In this document: positions 17,631-27,896 of the stretch, in pieces | Position numbering within the stretch: the first letter of the stretch is position 1 | Layout: each line of letters starts with the position of its first letter | Assembly: GCF_000242635.2 (NCBI RefSeq) | Contig: NC_017770.1 | Coordinates: 930,001-994,000, forward strand | Reading direction: 5' to 3' | Origin: Solitalea canadensis DSM 3403 | Lineage (GTDB): Bacteria; Bacteroidota; Bacteroidia; Sphingobacteriales; Sphingobacteriaceae | DNA length: 64,000 nt | Notes under the pieces: model-generated | Told to the model about the DNA's origin: nothing | The model's database searches: none | The model's input: the letters and a program-made list of their open reading frames with translations, nothing else | Made by a program: the position numbers and the translations under genes

Positions 17631-19391
17631 TTACCCGCCAAATTTCATATCATTCATTACGCTAAACGGTTTCATTGCCGATTTTAAGCTTTCAATTACT
17701 TCTTTGATTGATTTGTCTGTTGAAGTTGCATGCATTTTATAAAGAGGTTTATAATCACCGTTATCTTTAAATGCGATATCACTTAAAATCAAATCCTCGA
17801 TAGGAGTAGTCCAGCTTTGTGTATAGGCATTATTCCCCGAAGCATATTCAGATGAATAAATATCAGTCATTTCATAGGTGTAGCCTCCGTTTTTAACTGT
17901 AATGGTCATTGTCCAGGTAAGCTTATGCTGAAAATCTTTTGCATTCAATTTAGTGGTATAACCTGCAAAACCTTTTGCGATCAACACTCCATTATGAAGG
18001 TCATCTCGGTGAAGCACTTGGTTTTCTAACTGAAAGTTTAGTGTAATCCAATCTTTTGCACGTTGAAACAGTTCCACTTTAGTGCTCATTGAATCTAAAC
18101 GAATACCACCAACATAACATACCTTGTTTGTGCTGTCGCTAACTGGAAATGTTATTTTTCCGGTGCCAATGCCTAATGCAGTCATCGTAACACGAGGACT
18201 ATCAGGCATAAAAAACTCCGGTAATGCTTTAACCGGTGCAGAAACTTTTACAGGCTGAGCAACAGTAGTAGTAGTAGGTGCTGTAGCCGCTGGAACAGTA
18301 GCAACCACTTGTTTATTGCTGCTGTCAACTTTCGCTATTACTGGCGAAACAACTATTGCAGACTTAATGCTATCTGCCTTTACCACCGCAACTCCCGGTT
18401 TTTGAACTTTAGCAGCTACCTGGGTGCTGTCAGTTTTTGCGACAGCAGGTTGTGTATTCGGAATAGCCACTTTAGTTGAAGTTTCAATAGGAGCCACCAC
18501 TACAGCATCTTTCGTTTTAACCGAATCCTTTTTAACTATTTCAGCTGATTTATTTGGTGTAATAACCTTTTCATTAACAGCATTTTTAGTGGTGTCATTT
18601 ACTGCAATAGTGTTTTGTTTTTTAGTCAATGCCTCCTTCTCTGCCATTAAATATTTCATAACGCTATCGATAGCTTTACTGTCATTTAAGTTTTTCAGGC
18701 TATTAATTAACGACTGGGCAGTGTTCTGATTGGTTTTGACTGTATCACCTACCTTAGGTGCTGTTACTGCAACTGCCGGAGAATTGGCAGGAACAGCTTT
18801 AACCAAAGGTTCCTGTGCTTTTAACTGATCACTCATCTTAAACGGCTGCATAGCCGATTTAAGGCTTTCAATTACTTGTTTTGCATTTTTATCCAAGGCC
18901 ATTGCATGCATTTTATAAAGCGGCTTATAATCGCCGTTTTCTTTAAAAGCAATGTCGTTTAACACCAGATCTTCCAAAGGAGTAACCCAGCTTTTGGTGT
19001 AAGCATTGTTACCCGATGCATCTTCAGTTGAATAAAAATCGGTCATTTCATAACTGTAGCTGCCGTTTTTTACCCGGATAGTTACCGTCCAGGTGAGCAT
19101 ATGATGAAACTCTTTCGCATTTAATTTAGTAGCATATCCGGCAAATGCTTTACCTACTATGATGCCTTCTTTCAGATCATCTTTATGTAGTACTTTATTT
19201 TCCTCCAAAAAATTCAGCAGAATCCAGTCTTTGGCTCGTTGGTGCAATTCAACTTTCATTAAATCGGCATCAACTTTGATTTCTGCTTTATAACTGATTT
19301 TATTTGTCGTATCTCCTAATGGAAATTCAAGCTTCTGGGCAAGCAATGAACAGGGGAAGAGGAAGAATAAGGCCAGTAAAAATTTATTCAT
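17631..19391 (-). CDS. Exported protein with two DUF4468 domains joined by a low-complexity linker
   Basis: A 586-residue protein with a signal peptide (MNKFLLALFFLFPCSLLAQ). Two homologous DUF4468 (TBP-like fold) domains occupy about residues 20-180 and 415-575. Both carry FPLGDTTNKISY/FPVSDSTNKVCY, QRAKDWI.LNF, L.HKDDL/L.HRDDL, KGFAGY.TKLNAK and NGDYKPLYKMHA. The ~230-residue linker is rich in Ala, Val, Thr and Lys (repeats like KVDSSNKQVV and VAPIET). Family function is unknown; members are periplasmic or surface proteins of Bacteroidota. A single-domain relative lies at 50589-51179. The internal duplication is clear at protein level. Confidence 0.85.
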   Translation of the reverse strand: MNKFLLALFFLFPCSLLAQKLEFPLGDTTNKISYKAEIKVDADLMKVELHQRAKDWILLNFLEENKVLHKDDLKEGIIVGKAFAGYATKLNAKEFHHMLTWTVTIRVKNGSYSYEMTDFYSTEDASGNNAYTKSWVTPLEDLVLNDIAFKENGDYKPLYKMHAMALDKNAKQVIESLKSAMQPFKMSDQLKAQEPLVKAVPANSPAVAVTAPKVGDTVKTNQNTAQSLINSLKNLNDSKAIDSVMKYLMAEKEALTKKQNTIAVNDTTKNAVNEKVITPNKSAEIVKKDSVKTKDAVVVAPIETSTKVAIPNTQPAVAKTDSTQVAAKVQKPGVAVVKADSIKSAIVVSPVIAKVDSSNKQVVATVPAATAPTTTTVAQPVKVSAPVKALPEFFMPDSPRVTMTALGIGTGKITFPVSDSTNKVCYVGGIRLDSMSTKVELFQRAKDWITLNFQLENQVLHRDDLHNGVLIAKGFAGYTTKLNAKDFQHKLTWTMTITVKNGGYTYEMTDIYSSEYASGNNAYTQSWTTPIEDLILSDIAFKDNGDYKPLYKMHATSTDKSIKEVIESLKSAMKPFSVMNDMKFGG

Positions 19392-19791
19392 AAAATTTAC
19401 GTTTAATTCTTTCTGTAATAATTTGGTTAATTAAAATTTAAGGATGATTTAGTTTGGTTTAGAGAACGCGAGTTTTAATACCTGTTTTTGGTAATAAAAG
19501 TTACATTCTTAAGAAGAAAAAAAAATAACAAGCAGTAATCTTACAGAGATAAGCAATTGGATAACAGTGTTTAATTATTGAATATTTTTTAGTATTTTTT
19601 TGTTGCGATAAATGTTGTTAACAAATCCCTTTTTAATAACGTATAATAGCTTTTAGGAAAGACTGAAAAGAGATTTTCGAAGGTTTAGCAATTAACCATA
19701 TATTTTAAGTTTAATAATGAAACTTATACTAATGTTTTACCGTACAAATGTTGTAGGATTGCCCAACAACAGACCATAACCGTAATTTTTA
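19392..19791. other. Divergent intergenic region, no gene seen
   Basis: A 400-bp AT-rich gap between the leftward DUF4468 gene and the rightward PorP/SprF gene. It should contain both promoters. I found no strong TAnnTTTG box, hairpin or ORF with coding character. Poly-T and poly-A tracts are frequent (for example near 19515 and 19590). Confidence 0.4.
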
Positions 19792-20715
19792 ATGAAGAAT
19801 TTTTTACTTACTATAGCTCTCTCTTTATTAATGGCATGTGCCTACGCTCAGCAGCGTCCTCAATACACCCTCTACATGCAAAATAATTACATCTTAAATC
19901 CTGCCATTGGTGGTATTGAAGATTATTATGACTTGAAGTTGAGTTATCGTTCTCAGTGGGTTGGATTAGAAGGGGCTCCCAAAACAGGTTATGCCTCATT
20001 TCATGCTCCTATTGGCGATGTAGATGAGAGACACCATGGAGTAGGAGGGTATATTGTTTCAGATAAAACTGATGCAACCAGCCGATTATCGTTCGATTTA
20101 TCTTATGCTTACCACTTGCCGATTTCAGGAAATATGAAAGTTTCATTTGGCGTTGCCGGAGGCTTTACCCAGTATTCTACGGATGCTGATAAACTTAACC
20201 CTGCAAACCCTGGAGATATGGCAGTTGTAAGTGGAACACAATACTTACCTGACGTTACAGCTGGTATCTGGTTATATTCAGATAAGTTTTATGTAGGGGC
20301 TTCAGGTTTACAGCTGATCCCTGCTACCTTAAGCAATTCTACTTCGTCTGAAAAAGCATTGAATAAATACCGTGCTCACTATTTCTTTACTACTGGTTAC
20401 CGTTTCCCTATAGGATATGATTTTATGGCTACACCATCAATTATGGTTAAATGGATCGATCCGGCTCCGGCTTCTATGGATTTTAACTTTAAATTGATGT
20501 ATCAGGAAACAGTTTGGGCTGGGGTTTCTTATCGTAAAGCAGACAGTTTTTCAGCGTTGATTGGCTTAAATATCAGTTCGTTAATTAACGTTGCCTATTC
20601 ATATGACTATGGAGTAAATGAGTTAACCAACTTTAACAAAGGTAGCCACGAGATCATTTTAGGCCTACAGCTTAATAACTCAGGCAAAGTAAAATGTCCG
20701 CGTAACGTTTGGTAA
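19792..20715 (+). CDS. PorP/SprF family type IX secretion system membrane protein
   Basis: A 307-residue outer-membrane barrel with a signal peptide (MKNFLLTIALSLLMACAYAQ). The PorP/SprF start pattern RPQYTLYMQNNYILNPAIGG and SYRSQWVGLEGAPKTGYASFH is unmistakable, and the protein ends in alternating beta-strands. SprF-type proteins are needed for export of specific type IX cargo that carries type-B (CHU_C) C-terminal domains. Such a cargo gene follows 263 bp downstream, so the two are probably a dedicated pair. Confidence 0.92.
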   Translation: MKNFLLTIALSLLMACAYAQQRPQYTLYMQNNYILNPAIGGIEDYYDLKLSYRSQWVGLEGAPKTGYASFHAPIGDVDERHHGVGGYIVSDKTDATSRLSFDLSYAYHLPISGNMKVSFGVAGGFTQYSTDADKLNPANPGDMAVVSGTQYLPDVTAGIWLYSDKFYVGASGLQLIPATLSNSTSSEKALNKYRAHYFFTTGYRFPIGYDFMATPSIMVKWIDPAPASMDFNFKLMYQETVWAGVSYRKADSFSALIGLNISSLINVAYSYDYGVNELTNFNKGSHEIILGLQLNNSGKVKCPRNVW

Positions 20716-20740
20716 AAATTAATAGAATTTAGCAAGATAT

Positions 20741-20774
20741 AAATCGTCTCTGTTAGGTCAGAGACGATTTTTTG
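20741..20774 (+). terminator. Rho-independent terminator after the PorP/SprF gene
   Basis: A perfect 12-bp stem AAATCGTCTCTG/CAGAGACGATTT (20741-20752 and 20759-20770) with a 6-nt loop is followed by TTTTG. It separates the SprF-like gene from the downstream CHU_C gene, implying partial or separate transcription. Confidence 0.85.
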
Positions 20775-20978
20775 TTTAAATACTACCCCTTTATCCGATT
20801 TGATGTTTGAACTAACAATTTTGTTTCAAAACTAATTTTTCTACTTTCCCCTCTGTAAACTCCCGCATTTTTTTCTTAAATTACTACTACTGATAGTATT
20901 AAAGTGGAAAATGATTATTTCCTCCTAATAAACATACCTGTTTAATATTTCAGGAAACGCTCTCAAATCTATATTTAC

Positions 20979-23384
20979 ATGCGCTACTCTCCATTAAGAA
21001 AAATGCAGTGTCTCCTGTTTTTTTTGGCGGTATCTGCTTGGTTATTTCCTAATAGTTCAATAGCTCAAAATTCAAATAAGGGTACGGATTTTTGGATAGG
21101 CTTTATGAGTCATATCGAGGGTGTTGGAGGTCCTCGTGGTGCAATTATGTCAATTTACATCACCTCTGACGTTTCTACCTCTGGAACGGTGTCTATTCCG
21201 GGTATAAATTCAAATCAAAATTTTAGTGTAACAGCAAATTCAGTAACTACAGTTGATGTTCCTGCATCGGCTTATATTGATAATACTCAAGGTGTAATAA
21301 ATCGAGGTATTCATGTGGTTTCAAATGAACCGGTAGTTGTTTACGCACATATCTATGCTTTTGTCATCTCTGGTTCTACTCTTGTTTTGCCGACCAATAC
21401 CTTGGGAAGAAAGTACATTGTATCCAGCTATCAGCCAAATGGCAGTGAAGGAGGTTCGTTCTCGCAGTTTCTGGTTATCGGAACAGAGGATGCTACTACA
21501 GTTCGCATAATGCCCCGTAGCGCCACTACAAACGGAAATCCTGCAGGTGTACCATTTGATATTGTGCTAAATATGGGAGATGTTTATGAGGTGCAATCGA
21601 AAGGAGATCTTTTCGGCTCTACGGTTGAGTCAATTAGTTCAGGGAGTACAACGGAAACTTGTAAACGAATTGCTGTGTTCGGCGGAACAACCTGGTCGCC
21701 TTTGGGATGTCCCAATGCGGATACGGGCGATAATCTCTTTCAACAAATGTATCCCATTAACTCATGGGGACGAGAGTTCATCACAATGCCTTTTAAAACT
21801 CGTGCAGGCGATTTTTTCAGGGTTTATGCTTCCGAAGCTAATACTCTCGTGAGTATGAATGGTAATAATACAACGCTAACTGCCGGCAGCTATTTTGAAA
21901 CCAATATTATTGACCGACCACAGCACATTACTGCTAATAATCCAATTTCGGTCGTCCAATATAGCATAACTCAAATCTGTGACGGAAATTTGGGCGATCC
22001 GGAAATGATTATACTTAATCCTGTTGAGCAAAACCTGAAAAGGATTACCATGAACTCAACACTTAACTACCAAATCTCCCGTAATTATGTGAATGTGCTG
22101 ATAAAAACTGCTGGTAAAGATAGTTTTCGCATCAACGGCAGAGTTTCCCGTTCAGCCTTTACACCAATTCCTGGCACTAATTATTCTTATTTACAGGAAG
22201 AAATTCCGGCGGGGAGTTTTACTTTAACGGCTGACTCAGGGTTTAATGCCATTGTTTATGGCTTCGGTGATATTGAGTCATATGGGTATTCTGCAGGCTC
22301 TAACCTGGAAGATGTTGATAAACGTATTATTGCCCGCTCAGGGAATGTGGAAGTTGATGGGGCGTGTATCGGTGTGCCGCTTACCTTTGATGTTCAGTTG
22401 CCTTATCAACCTACTAAGTTAGTTTGGAATTTTGCTAACGGGACAATAGTTACACAGGATAATCCTACAACCACCTCTACTCAACAACCGTTTATCTATC
22501 ACTTTATTGATCTTTCCAATAATAACTTAGTTACCTACCAGCAACCTGGCGTGTATGTGGTAAGAGTAACAGCAACACGGCCTGGTGAGCAAGGATGTGA
22601 AGCAATTGACGAACTAATTTATAGCATTAATGTGGAGGCATTACCCGATTTGCGCGCATTACCAATCCCCGAAGTTTGTGAACGGGATGGAAACATTAAT
22701 TTAATTACGCTGTTAAGTAGTCGTCCCGGCAATAACTATACGTTTACTGGCCCAGGTGTTACTGATAGTACGTTTAACCCTTTACAGGCAGGTGGAGGCA
22801 CACATACGATCAATCTTTCTTACTCAAGTCCTAACGCAATTTGTAGTAAGTTTTTGTCATTTTCGATAACCGTAAAGCAATCGCCAATAGCAAACGCCGG
22901 AGAAGATGTTACTATTGATCTGGGAGAATCTACTCAGTTAGTAGGAAGTGTGAGTAGTGATGTTGATACATTTTCGTGGTCGCCAACAGCAACCTTAAGT
23001 AATCCACAAATTCTTAATCCAATTGCCACGCCAACAGAAAATACGGATTACATACTTGCGGGAGTCGGCTCAAATGGGTGCCCTTGTAAAGACACAGTAA
23101 CCGTAAAGGTACTAACCGACCTAAAGATCCCAAATGTATTTAGCCCGAATGGTGACAATGTAAATGATACCTGGGTAATTGACGGAATAATCAATTATCC
23201 TGAGGCTATTGTCGAAATATTTAATAGGTGGGGAGATCGCATGTTTTATTCACAAGGTTATGGAGTTCCATGGGATGGAAGGCAGAATGGGAAAACCATT
23301 CCGCAGGCAACTTATTATTACGTCATAAGACCTAATAATCCGCGATTACAGCCTGTCTCTGGAGCAGTAACGGTTGTGTATTGA
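20979..23384 (+). CDS. Type IX-secreted surface protein with CHU_C (gliding-type) C-terminal domain
   Basis: An 801-residue exported protein (signal peptide ending SSIAQ, about residue 30). The N-terminal half begins NKGTDFWIGFMSHIEG and resembles the IgGFc-binding-protein N-terminal domain found in Bacteroidota adhesins. PKD/Ig-like regions follow (about 450-700, with VWNFANGTIV and NAGEDVTIDLGESTQLVG). The last ~90 residues are the gliding-motility-associated C-terminal domain: NVFSPNGDNVNDTW, EIFNRWGDRMF, PWDGRQNGKTIPQATYYYVI. This domain is a type-B secretion signal for the T9SS. The adjacent PorP/SprF gene is its likely export partner. A surface adhesion role is inferred. Confidence 0.9.
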   Translation: MRYSPLRKMQCLLFFLAVSAWLFPNSSIAQNSNKGTDFWIGFMSHIEGVGGPRGAIMSIYITSDVSTSGTVSIPGINSNQNFSVTANSVTTVDVPASAYIDNTQGVINRGIHVVSNEPVVVYAHIYAFVISGSTLVLPTNTLGRKYIVSSYQPNGSEGGSFSQFLVIGTEDATTVRIMPRSATTNGNPAGVPFDIVLNMGDVYEVQSKGDLFGSTVESISSGSTTETCKRIAVFGGTTWSPLGCPNADTGDNLFQQMYPINSWGREFITMPFKTRAGDFFRVYASEANTLVSMNGNNTTLTAGSYFETNIIDRPQHITANNPISVVQYSITQICDGNLGDPEMIILNPVEQNLKRITMNSTLNYQISRNYVNVLIKTAGKDSFRINGRVSRSAFTPIPGTNYSYLQEEIPAGSFTLTADSGFNAIVYGFGDIESYGYSAGSNLEDVDKRIIARSGNVEVDGACIGVPLTFDVQLPYQPTKLVWNFANGTIVTQDNPTTTSTQQPFIYHFIDLSNNNLVTYQQPGVYVVRVTATRPGEQGCEAIDELIYSINVEALPDLRALPIPEVCERDGNINLITLLSSRPGNNYTFTGPGVTDSTFNPLQAGGGTHTINLSYSSPNAICSKFLSFSITVKQSPIANAGEDVTIDLGESTQLVGSVSSDVDTFSWSPTATLSNPQILNPIATPTENTDYILAGVGSNGCPCKDTVTVKVLTDLKIPNVFSPNGDNVNDTWVIDGIINYPEAIVEIFNRWGDRMFYSQGYGVPWDGRQNGKTIPQATYYYVIRPNNPRLQPVSGAVTVVY

Positions 23385-23528
23385 GGCGAAGCATAAAATA
23401 GGGCAGTGTTTCTCTAAATCGTTACCGTAATGCAAAATTGTAATTCCTGTGTATTTTCGGTATATTATCTATTACTTTTTTGAAAGGTTAACATTCCAGA
23501 TTATGTTTTGCGTTTCAAAAAGATTTTT

Positions 23529-24812
23529 ATGCGCCAGCTTGTTCTATATGTGATCTGCTATTTTCTTACGCCGTTGTTTGTTAAATCCCAAACGGTCGTA
23601 TCGATAAATATTGATGCAGTTATTAATCCTGCTACAGCGGAATACATTCATAGGGGTATAGAAAAAGCTAAAAAAGAAAAAGCCACCTGTCTCATTATTC
23701 ACCTCAATACTCCTGGAGGGCTGCTTAAATCAACACGGATTATTGTAGGAGATATCATGGAATCTACGGTCCCGGTAATCGTTTATGTTTCGCCAGCTGG
23801 TGCTCAGGCAGGTTCTGCAGGTGTATTCATTACATTAGCCGCACATATTGCTGTAATGGCACCTGGTACTAATATTGGTGCAGCGCATCCGGTAGATATG
23901 CAAGGCAATAAGGACAGTATTATGGCTGAAAAGCTCACAAACGATGCAGCAGCTTTTATTCGCACTATTGCCGAAAAAAGAAAACGCAATACAGAATGGG
24001 CTGAATTAGCTGTTCGGAAGAGTGTTTCTATCACTTCTACAGAAGCACTTGATAAAAAGGTGATTGATCTGGTGGCTAAAAATGATCATGAATTATTGCA
24101 ACGTATTGACGGTAGAAAAGTGGAAGTAAATGAAGGTTCCGTTATCCTTCAAACTAAAACGGCACGTGTGCAAACGTATGATATGAATTTTGCGGAAAAG
24201 ATTCTTTCTATCATTGGCGATCCTAACGTTGCTTACATATTACTTATCCTTGGATTTTATGGATTATTGTTTGAATTATATAATCCTGGCGCCATTCTTC
24301 CGGGAATTATTGGTGTTATCAGTCTTATCCTTGCTTTTTATGCTTTACATACATTACCTCTTAATTACGCCGGATTGGCATTAATTGCATTCGCTATTAT
24401 TCTGTTCTTGTTAGAGATAAAAATAGTTAGTCATGGTTTACTTGCCATTAGTGGGGTTATATCAATGTTGCTAGGATCACTAATGTTGATACGGGAAGAT
24501 ACTGGTGAGGTGGGAAAGATTTCGTTGAGTGTGATCCTTACAATGGTTTCCGCTTCTGCGCTTTTTTTCTTATTTGTAATAGGCTTAGGTCTGAAAGCGC
24601 AACGAGCAAAACCGGTAACCGGTGTAGAAGCACTTATTGGCGAAACCGGCTCGTCATTAGAAATGCTTGATCCAGTAGGAACTGTATTTGTACATGGTGA
24701 AATATGGAAGGCTGAATCAACTGCCGGAATAATAAATAAAGGGGAAAAAGTTCGTGTTATTAAAAGACAAAATTTTAAACTTTTTGTTGAAGTCGTTCAA
24801 AAAGATACTTAA
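23529..24812 (+). CDS. nfeD: NfeD family membrane-bound serine protease (long form)
   Basis: About 427 residues. The TTG at 23508 is in frame, but the ATG at 23529 gives a proper signal peptide ([21 protein letters not shown]). The N-terminal ClpP-like protease domain (about 25-220) has the NTPGG motif, [13 protein letters not shown] with the catalytic serine, and a [11 protein letters not shown] region expected near the general-base lysine. Several membrane helices (about 230-370) and a C-terminal OB-fold NfeD domain ([14 protein letters not shown]) follow. Long-form NfeD proteases act with stomatin/slipin partners in membrane quality control. A slipin gene follows after 10 bp. Confidence 0.92.
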   Translation: MRQLVLYVICYFLTPLFVKSQTVVSINIDAVINPATAEYIHRGIEKAKKEKATCLIIHLNTPGGLLKSTRIIVGDIMESTVPVIVYVSPAGAQAGSAGVFITLAAHIAVMAPGTNIGAAHPVDMQGNKDSIMAEKLTNDAAAFIRTIAEKRKRNTEWAELAVRKSVSITSTEALDKKVIDLVAKNDHELLQRIDGRKVEVNEGSVILQTKTARVQTYDMNFAEKILSIIGDPNVAYILLILGFYGLLFELYNPGAILPGIIGVISLILAFYALHTLPLNYAGLALIAFAIILFLLEIKIVSHGLLAISGVISMLLGSLMLIREDTGEVGKISLSVILTMVSASALFFLFVIGLGLKAQRAKPVTGVEALIGETGSSLEMLDPVGTVFVHGEIWKAESTAGIINKGEKVRVIKRQNFKLFVEVVQKDT

Positions 24813-24822
24813 ACTATATAAA

Positions 24823-25584
24823 ATGGAACAAATACCCGTATTGCTTCTGGTTATTATTCTTTTTGCAATTATTATTCTTGCCAATGCTATACGTATTCTG
24901 CGAGAATATGAGCGAGGTGTTATTTTTCGATTAGGACGATTGATTGAAGTAAAAGGGCCCGGACTCATTTTACTGATTCCCATTGTTGATAAAATGATTC
25001 GGGTGAGCTTACGTACAGTGGTGCTTGATGTAACGCCGCAAGATGTAATAACACAGGATAATGTTTCTATAAAAGTAAATGCTGTTGTTTACTTCCGAGT
25101 TTTGGAACCTCAAAAAGCCATTGTGCAGGTAGAAAATTATTTAGCGGCCACTTCTCAAATATCACAAACTACATTGCGGAGTGTGCTTGGACAATCAGAA
25201 TTGGATGACCTTTTGTCGCAACGTGAAAAAATCAATCACAAGTTGCAGCAAATAATTGATGCTAATACCGAACCATGGGGTGTAAAAGTTTCAAATGTAG
25301 AAGTGAAGCAAATAGATTTACCACAGGAAATGCAGCGTGCAATGGCTAAACAAGCTGAAGCTGAACGGGAACGCCGTTCAAAAGTAATAGCTGCAGAAGG
25401 AGAGTTTCAAGCGGCTCAACGCTTAGCTGATGCAGCAAAAATATTGAGTGAAGTGCCCAGTGCTTTAACATTGCGCTACTTACAAACATTAAGAGAAATA
25501 GCTACTGAAAAAAATTCAACCACTATTTTCCCAGTGCCTATTGATTTGTTGAAACCATTTATGAAACGAGACGATCAACCCTGA
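24823..25584 (+). CDS. Slipin, SPFH/stomatin-like membrane protein
   Basis: A 253-residue protein. An in-frame start at 24754 overlaps nfeD; the ATG at 24823 ([17 protein letters not shown]) is the natural start just after the nfeD stop. One N-terminal membrane helix is followed by [14 protein letters not shown], the SPFH domain entry, then [24 protein letters not shown], and the helical C-part ([18 protein letters not shown]). Slipins scaffold membrane microdomains and are cleaved by or bound to their NfeD protease, so the two genes form the classic operon. Confidence 0.93.
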   Translation: MEQIPVLLLVIILFAIIILANAIRILREYERGVIFRLGRLIEVKGPGLILLIPIVDKMIRVSLRTVVLDVTPQDVITQDNVSIKVNAVVYFRVLEPQKAIVQVENYLAATSQISQTTLRSVLGQSELDDLLSQREKINHKLQQIIDANTEPWGVKVSNVEVKQIDLPQEMQRAMAKQAEAERERRSKVIAAEGEFQAAQRLADAAKILSEVPSALTLRYLQTLREIATEKNSTTIFPVPIDLLKPFMKRDDQP

Positions 25585-25618
25585 TTCAATTTGAATGTGT
25601 GAATTGATCGTCTGTTTT
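25569..25618 (+). terminator. Probable terminator overlapping the slipin stop codon
   Basis: The 10-bp inverted repeat AGACGATCAA (25569-25578) and TTGATCGTCT (25604-25613) is followed by GTTTTTG. The left arm lies in the last codons of slipin and the loop is 25 nt, so the hairpin is looser than others in this window. Confidence 0.6.
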
Positions 25619-25648
25619 TGTCAGCCTTTAACGCTAATGGAGGGTGGA

Positions 25649-27562
25649 TTAATCCGCCTCTACTTCCACATCGTATAGTTCGTCAATTTCTTCTGCATAT
25701 TTCTTCTCAATTACACGTCGTTTAGCTTTAAGTGTGGGAGTTAGCTCTCCGCTTTCTATGCTGAAAGGATGACGTTTTATAATGAAGTTTTTAATACGCT
25801 CAAATTTTGCCAGCTCATTCGAAAGTTTGCGAATATCTTCTTTAACCCAGTTAGTGATGCGTTCATCCTCAATAAACTGATCAGGTTCATTGAAAAAGTC
25901 TTCATCAAAGTCAAAAGACTCACGTAATGAATCATGAGAAGGAACAACAATGGCTGTTAAATAATCACGCTTATCTCCAATAAGGAAGATTTGTTCGATA
26001 CGCGTACTTTTCAGGTAAATATTTTCAACCTGAGTAGGATATATATTCTTGCCGTAAGAGTTGATCAGAATATTTTTGATACGATCGGTGATCTGTAAGT
26101 TGCCTTTATTGAATTTTCCAACATCACCTGTATGAAACCAGCCCTCATTGTCGATAACGAATTTGGTTTCTTCAGGTTGATTCCAATAACCTTTCATTAC
26201 ACAATGTCCTTTCACAATGATCTCTCCTTCAGCAGATTCAAAATTTGGGTCGAAACTTTCATGAGTTTGTTTGGTAACAATTTCTTTGGTGTCAGTATTT
26301 TGGATGGCTACAACTATACCCGGAATGATACGACCTACCGTACCTATTACTTGTCTGTGGAACTCAGTAACCGCCATAACAGGTGCTGTTTCGGTTAACC
26401 CGTAGCCTTCGAGGATTTTAATGCCTAAGTTTCCGAAGAATTCACCTACATTTTTAGGAAGAGCAGCTCCTCCAGAAATCATGAATTTTAAATTACCGCC
26501 TGTTTTCTCTTTTATCTTGCTAAAAACTAATTTTTCAGCTAGTGTAGCTTTTACAGATAATGGAAACCCAACAGAACTGCCAGCTTCTCTCTTCTGACGA
26601 ACTTCCTTTCCTACTTCAAATGCCCATAAGAATATCTTTGATTTAAATCCGCCGGCAGAAGTTCCGCTTTTAACCGCTTTTTCAGTTATTCGCTCTAATA
26701 ATCGCGGTACTACACTCATAATGGTAGGTTTAACTTCCATCATGTTTTTTCCCAATAATTCCAAGCTTTGTGCAAAAGCAATGGAACTTCCCACCGTACA
26801 GCAAACATGGTAAGTTGCAGTACGCTCAAAAACATGGGAGAGAGGGAGGAAGGATAGAAATACATCTTCTGGTACAATTCCAGGAATTTGCTCTAAGCAG
26901 GCTTTAACGTTGCTTACAAAGTTATAATGAGTGAGCATAGCACCTTTAGGTGTGCCTGTAGTACCTGATGTATATATTAAGGAGGAAAGGTCTTCCGGTT
27001 GCACCATTTCCCGGGCCTGGAAGATTTTTGTTGTATAGTTAGCAAGTAAACTCTTTCCTTCTTCTAAAACCTCACTAAAAGCAAGGATTTTTTTGGTAGA
27101 AGTGAAATGTGAAGTAATCTTATGATAGTCGTCAAATGCAGGGATAAGGTATTCGAGTGTATTACAGTTCTCCGCTATCTTTAATATTTTACGTAATAAG
27201 AAATGGTTACCAATTAATATCGTTTTTAATCCTGCATCCTTGATGATAAACTCAATTTCACTTTCCGAAAGGGTAGGGTATATGGAGACGTTTACCGCTC
27301 CGATTTGTTGTAGGCCTTGGTCATAATAAACATATTTCGGACAGTTTTCGATAAGGAAACCTAAGCGATCGCCTTTTTGAATGCCTTTATCTAAAAACCA
27401 GGCTGAAAGAGCGTCGGCATTGGCTAATGTTTCACCAAAAGTAATGGGTTTATAATCATCTCCGTTTTTCTCCAATAAAAAGGTTGTTTGAGGAGATTTA
27501 ACGTTTTGAACCACATTTCTTAATAATTGTGGGATGGTGGTCCTCTCGGTGATCTGTGCCAT
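25649..27562 (-). CDS. Long-chain acyl-CoA synthetase (AMP-forming)
   Basis: A 637-residue ANL-superfamily enzyme that activates fatty acids to acyl-CoA. The P-loop-like A3 motif SLIYTSGTTGTPKGAML is at about residues 188-204. The A5 motif EGYGLTETAPV is near 388. GWFHTGDVGKF (A7) and the A8/A10 region ITDRIKNILINSYGKNIYP are near 475-510. Length and the long form of the C-terminal domain match the FadD15/ACSL-type group of Bacteroidota. It is monocistronic and leftward, with a 3' end facing the slipin terminator. Confidence 0.92.
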   Translation of the reverse strand: MAQITERTTIPQLLRNVVQNVKSPQTTFLLEKNGDDYKPITFGETLANADALSAWFLDKGIQKGDRLGFLIENCPKYVYYDQGLQQIGAVNVSIYPTLSESEIEFIIKDAGLKTILIGNHFLLRKILKIAENCNTLEYLIPAFDDYHKITSHFTSTKKILAFSEVLEEGKSLLANYTTKIFQAREMVQPEDLSSLIYTSGTTGTPKGAMLTHYNFVSNVKACLEQIPGIVPEDVFLSFLPLSHVFERTATYHVCCTVGSSIAFAQSLELLGKNMMEVKPTIMSVVPRLLERITEKAVKSGTSAGGFKSKIFLWAFEVGKEVRQKREAGSSVGFPLSVKATLAEKLVFSKIKEKTGGNLKFMISGGAALPKNVGEFFGNLGIKILEGYGLTETAPVMAVTEFHRQVIGTVGRIIPGIVVAIQNTDTKEIVTKQTHESFDPNFESAEGEIIVKGHCVMKGYWNQPEETKFVIDNEGWFHTGDVGKFNKGNLQITDRIKNILINSYGKNIYPTQVENIYLKSTRIEQIFLIGDKRDYLTAIVVPSHDSLRESFDFDEDFFNEPDQFIEDERITNWVKEDIRKLSNELAKFERIKNFIIKRHPFSIESGELTPTLKAKRRVIEKKYAEEIDELYDVEVEAD

Positions 27563-27840
27563 AAGCTCTTTGCAAAAAGTTTTTTTTATTTATTGGTCCT
27601 GTAATTGTGTCGTAAATATCAGATAAAGCTTTAATCAATAGCTGATTAGACTTTTAATCAGTATTGATTTTTAGAAACAAGCCTTCAAAGGTGCAAAAAA
27701 AAATCTCAACTATAAAAACAAAGAGCCCCATTTATTGTATGGATTAGCGGTTTTGCCAAATTATTTTCTGAACAGATCGTAAAGAGAAAATTTGGAAGGA
27801 GCGAAGAAAACAACAACGGAATGGAGAAGTACATGCAAAT
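27563..27840. other. Intergenic region upstream of the acyl-CoA ligase gene, no gene seen
   Basis: A gap of about 280 bp between the ligase start and the isc terminator. It must carry the ligase promoter. It is AT-rich, with an A-run (27695-27705). I saw no ORF with coding character and no strong promoter consensus. Confidence 0.4.
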
Positions 27841-27876
27841 AATAAGGGCTTCTGATTTACATCAGAAGCCCTTATT
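27841..27876 (-). terminator. Strong hairpin terminator of the isc operon
   Basis: A perfect 16-bp stem (AATAAGGGCTTCTGAT and its complement, 27841-27856/27861-27876) with a 4-nt loop lies 20 bp past the iscA stop on the minus strand. It is AT-rich at the base and followed on the minus strand by TATTTGC, so the U-tract is short. Confidence 0.75.
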
Positions 27877-27896
27877 ATTTATTTAAAATCAGAAGG

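Noticed and set aside
17548-17742. Small ORF over the terminator and DUF4468 3' end
   Set aside because: It reads through the bidirectional hairpin and antisense to the DUF4468 gene.
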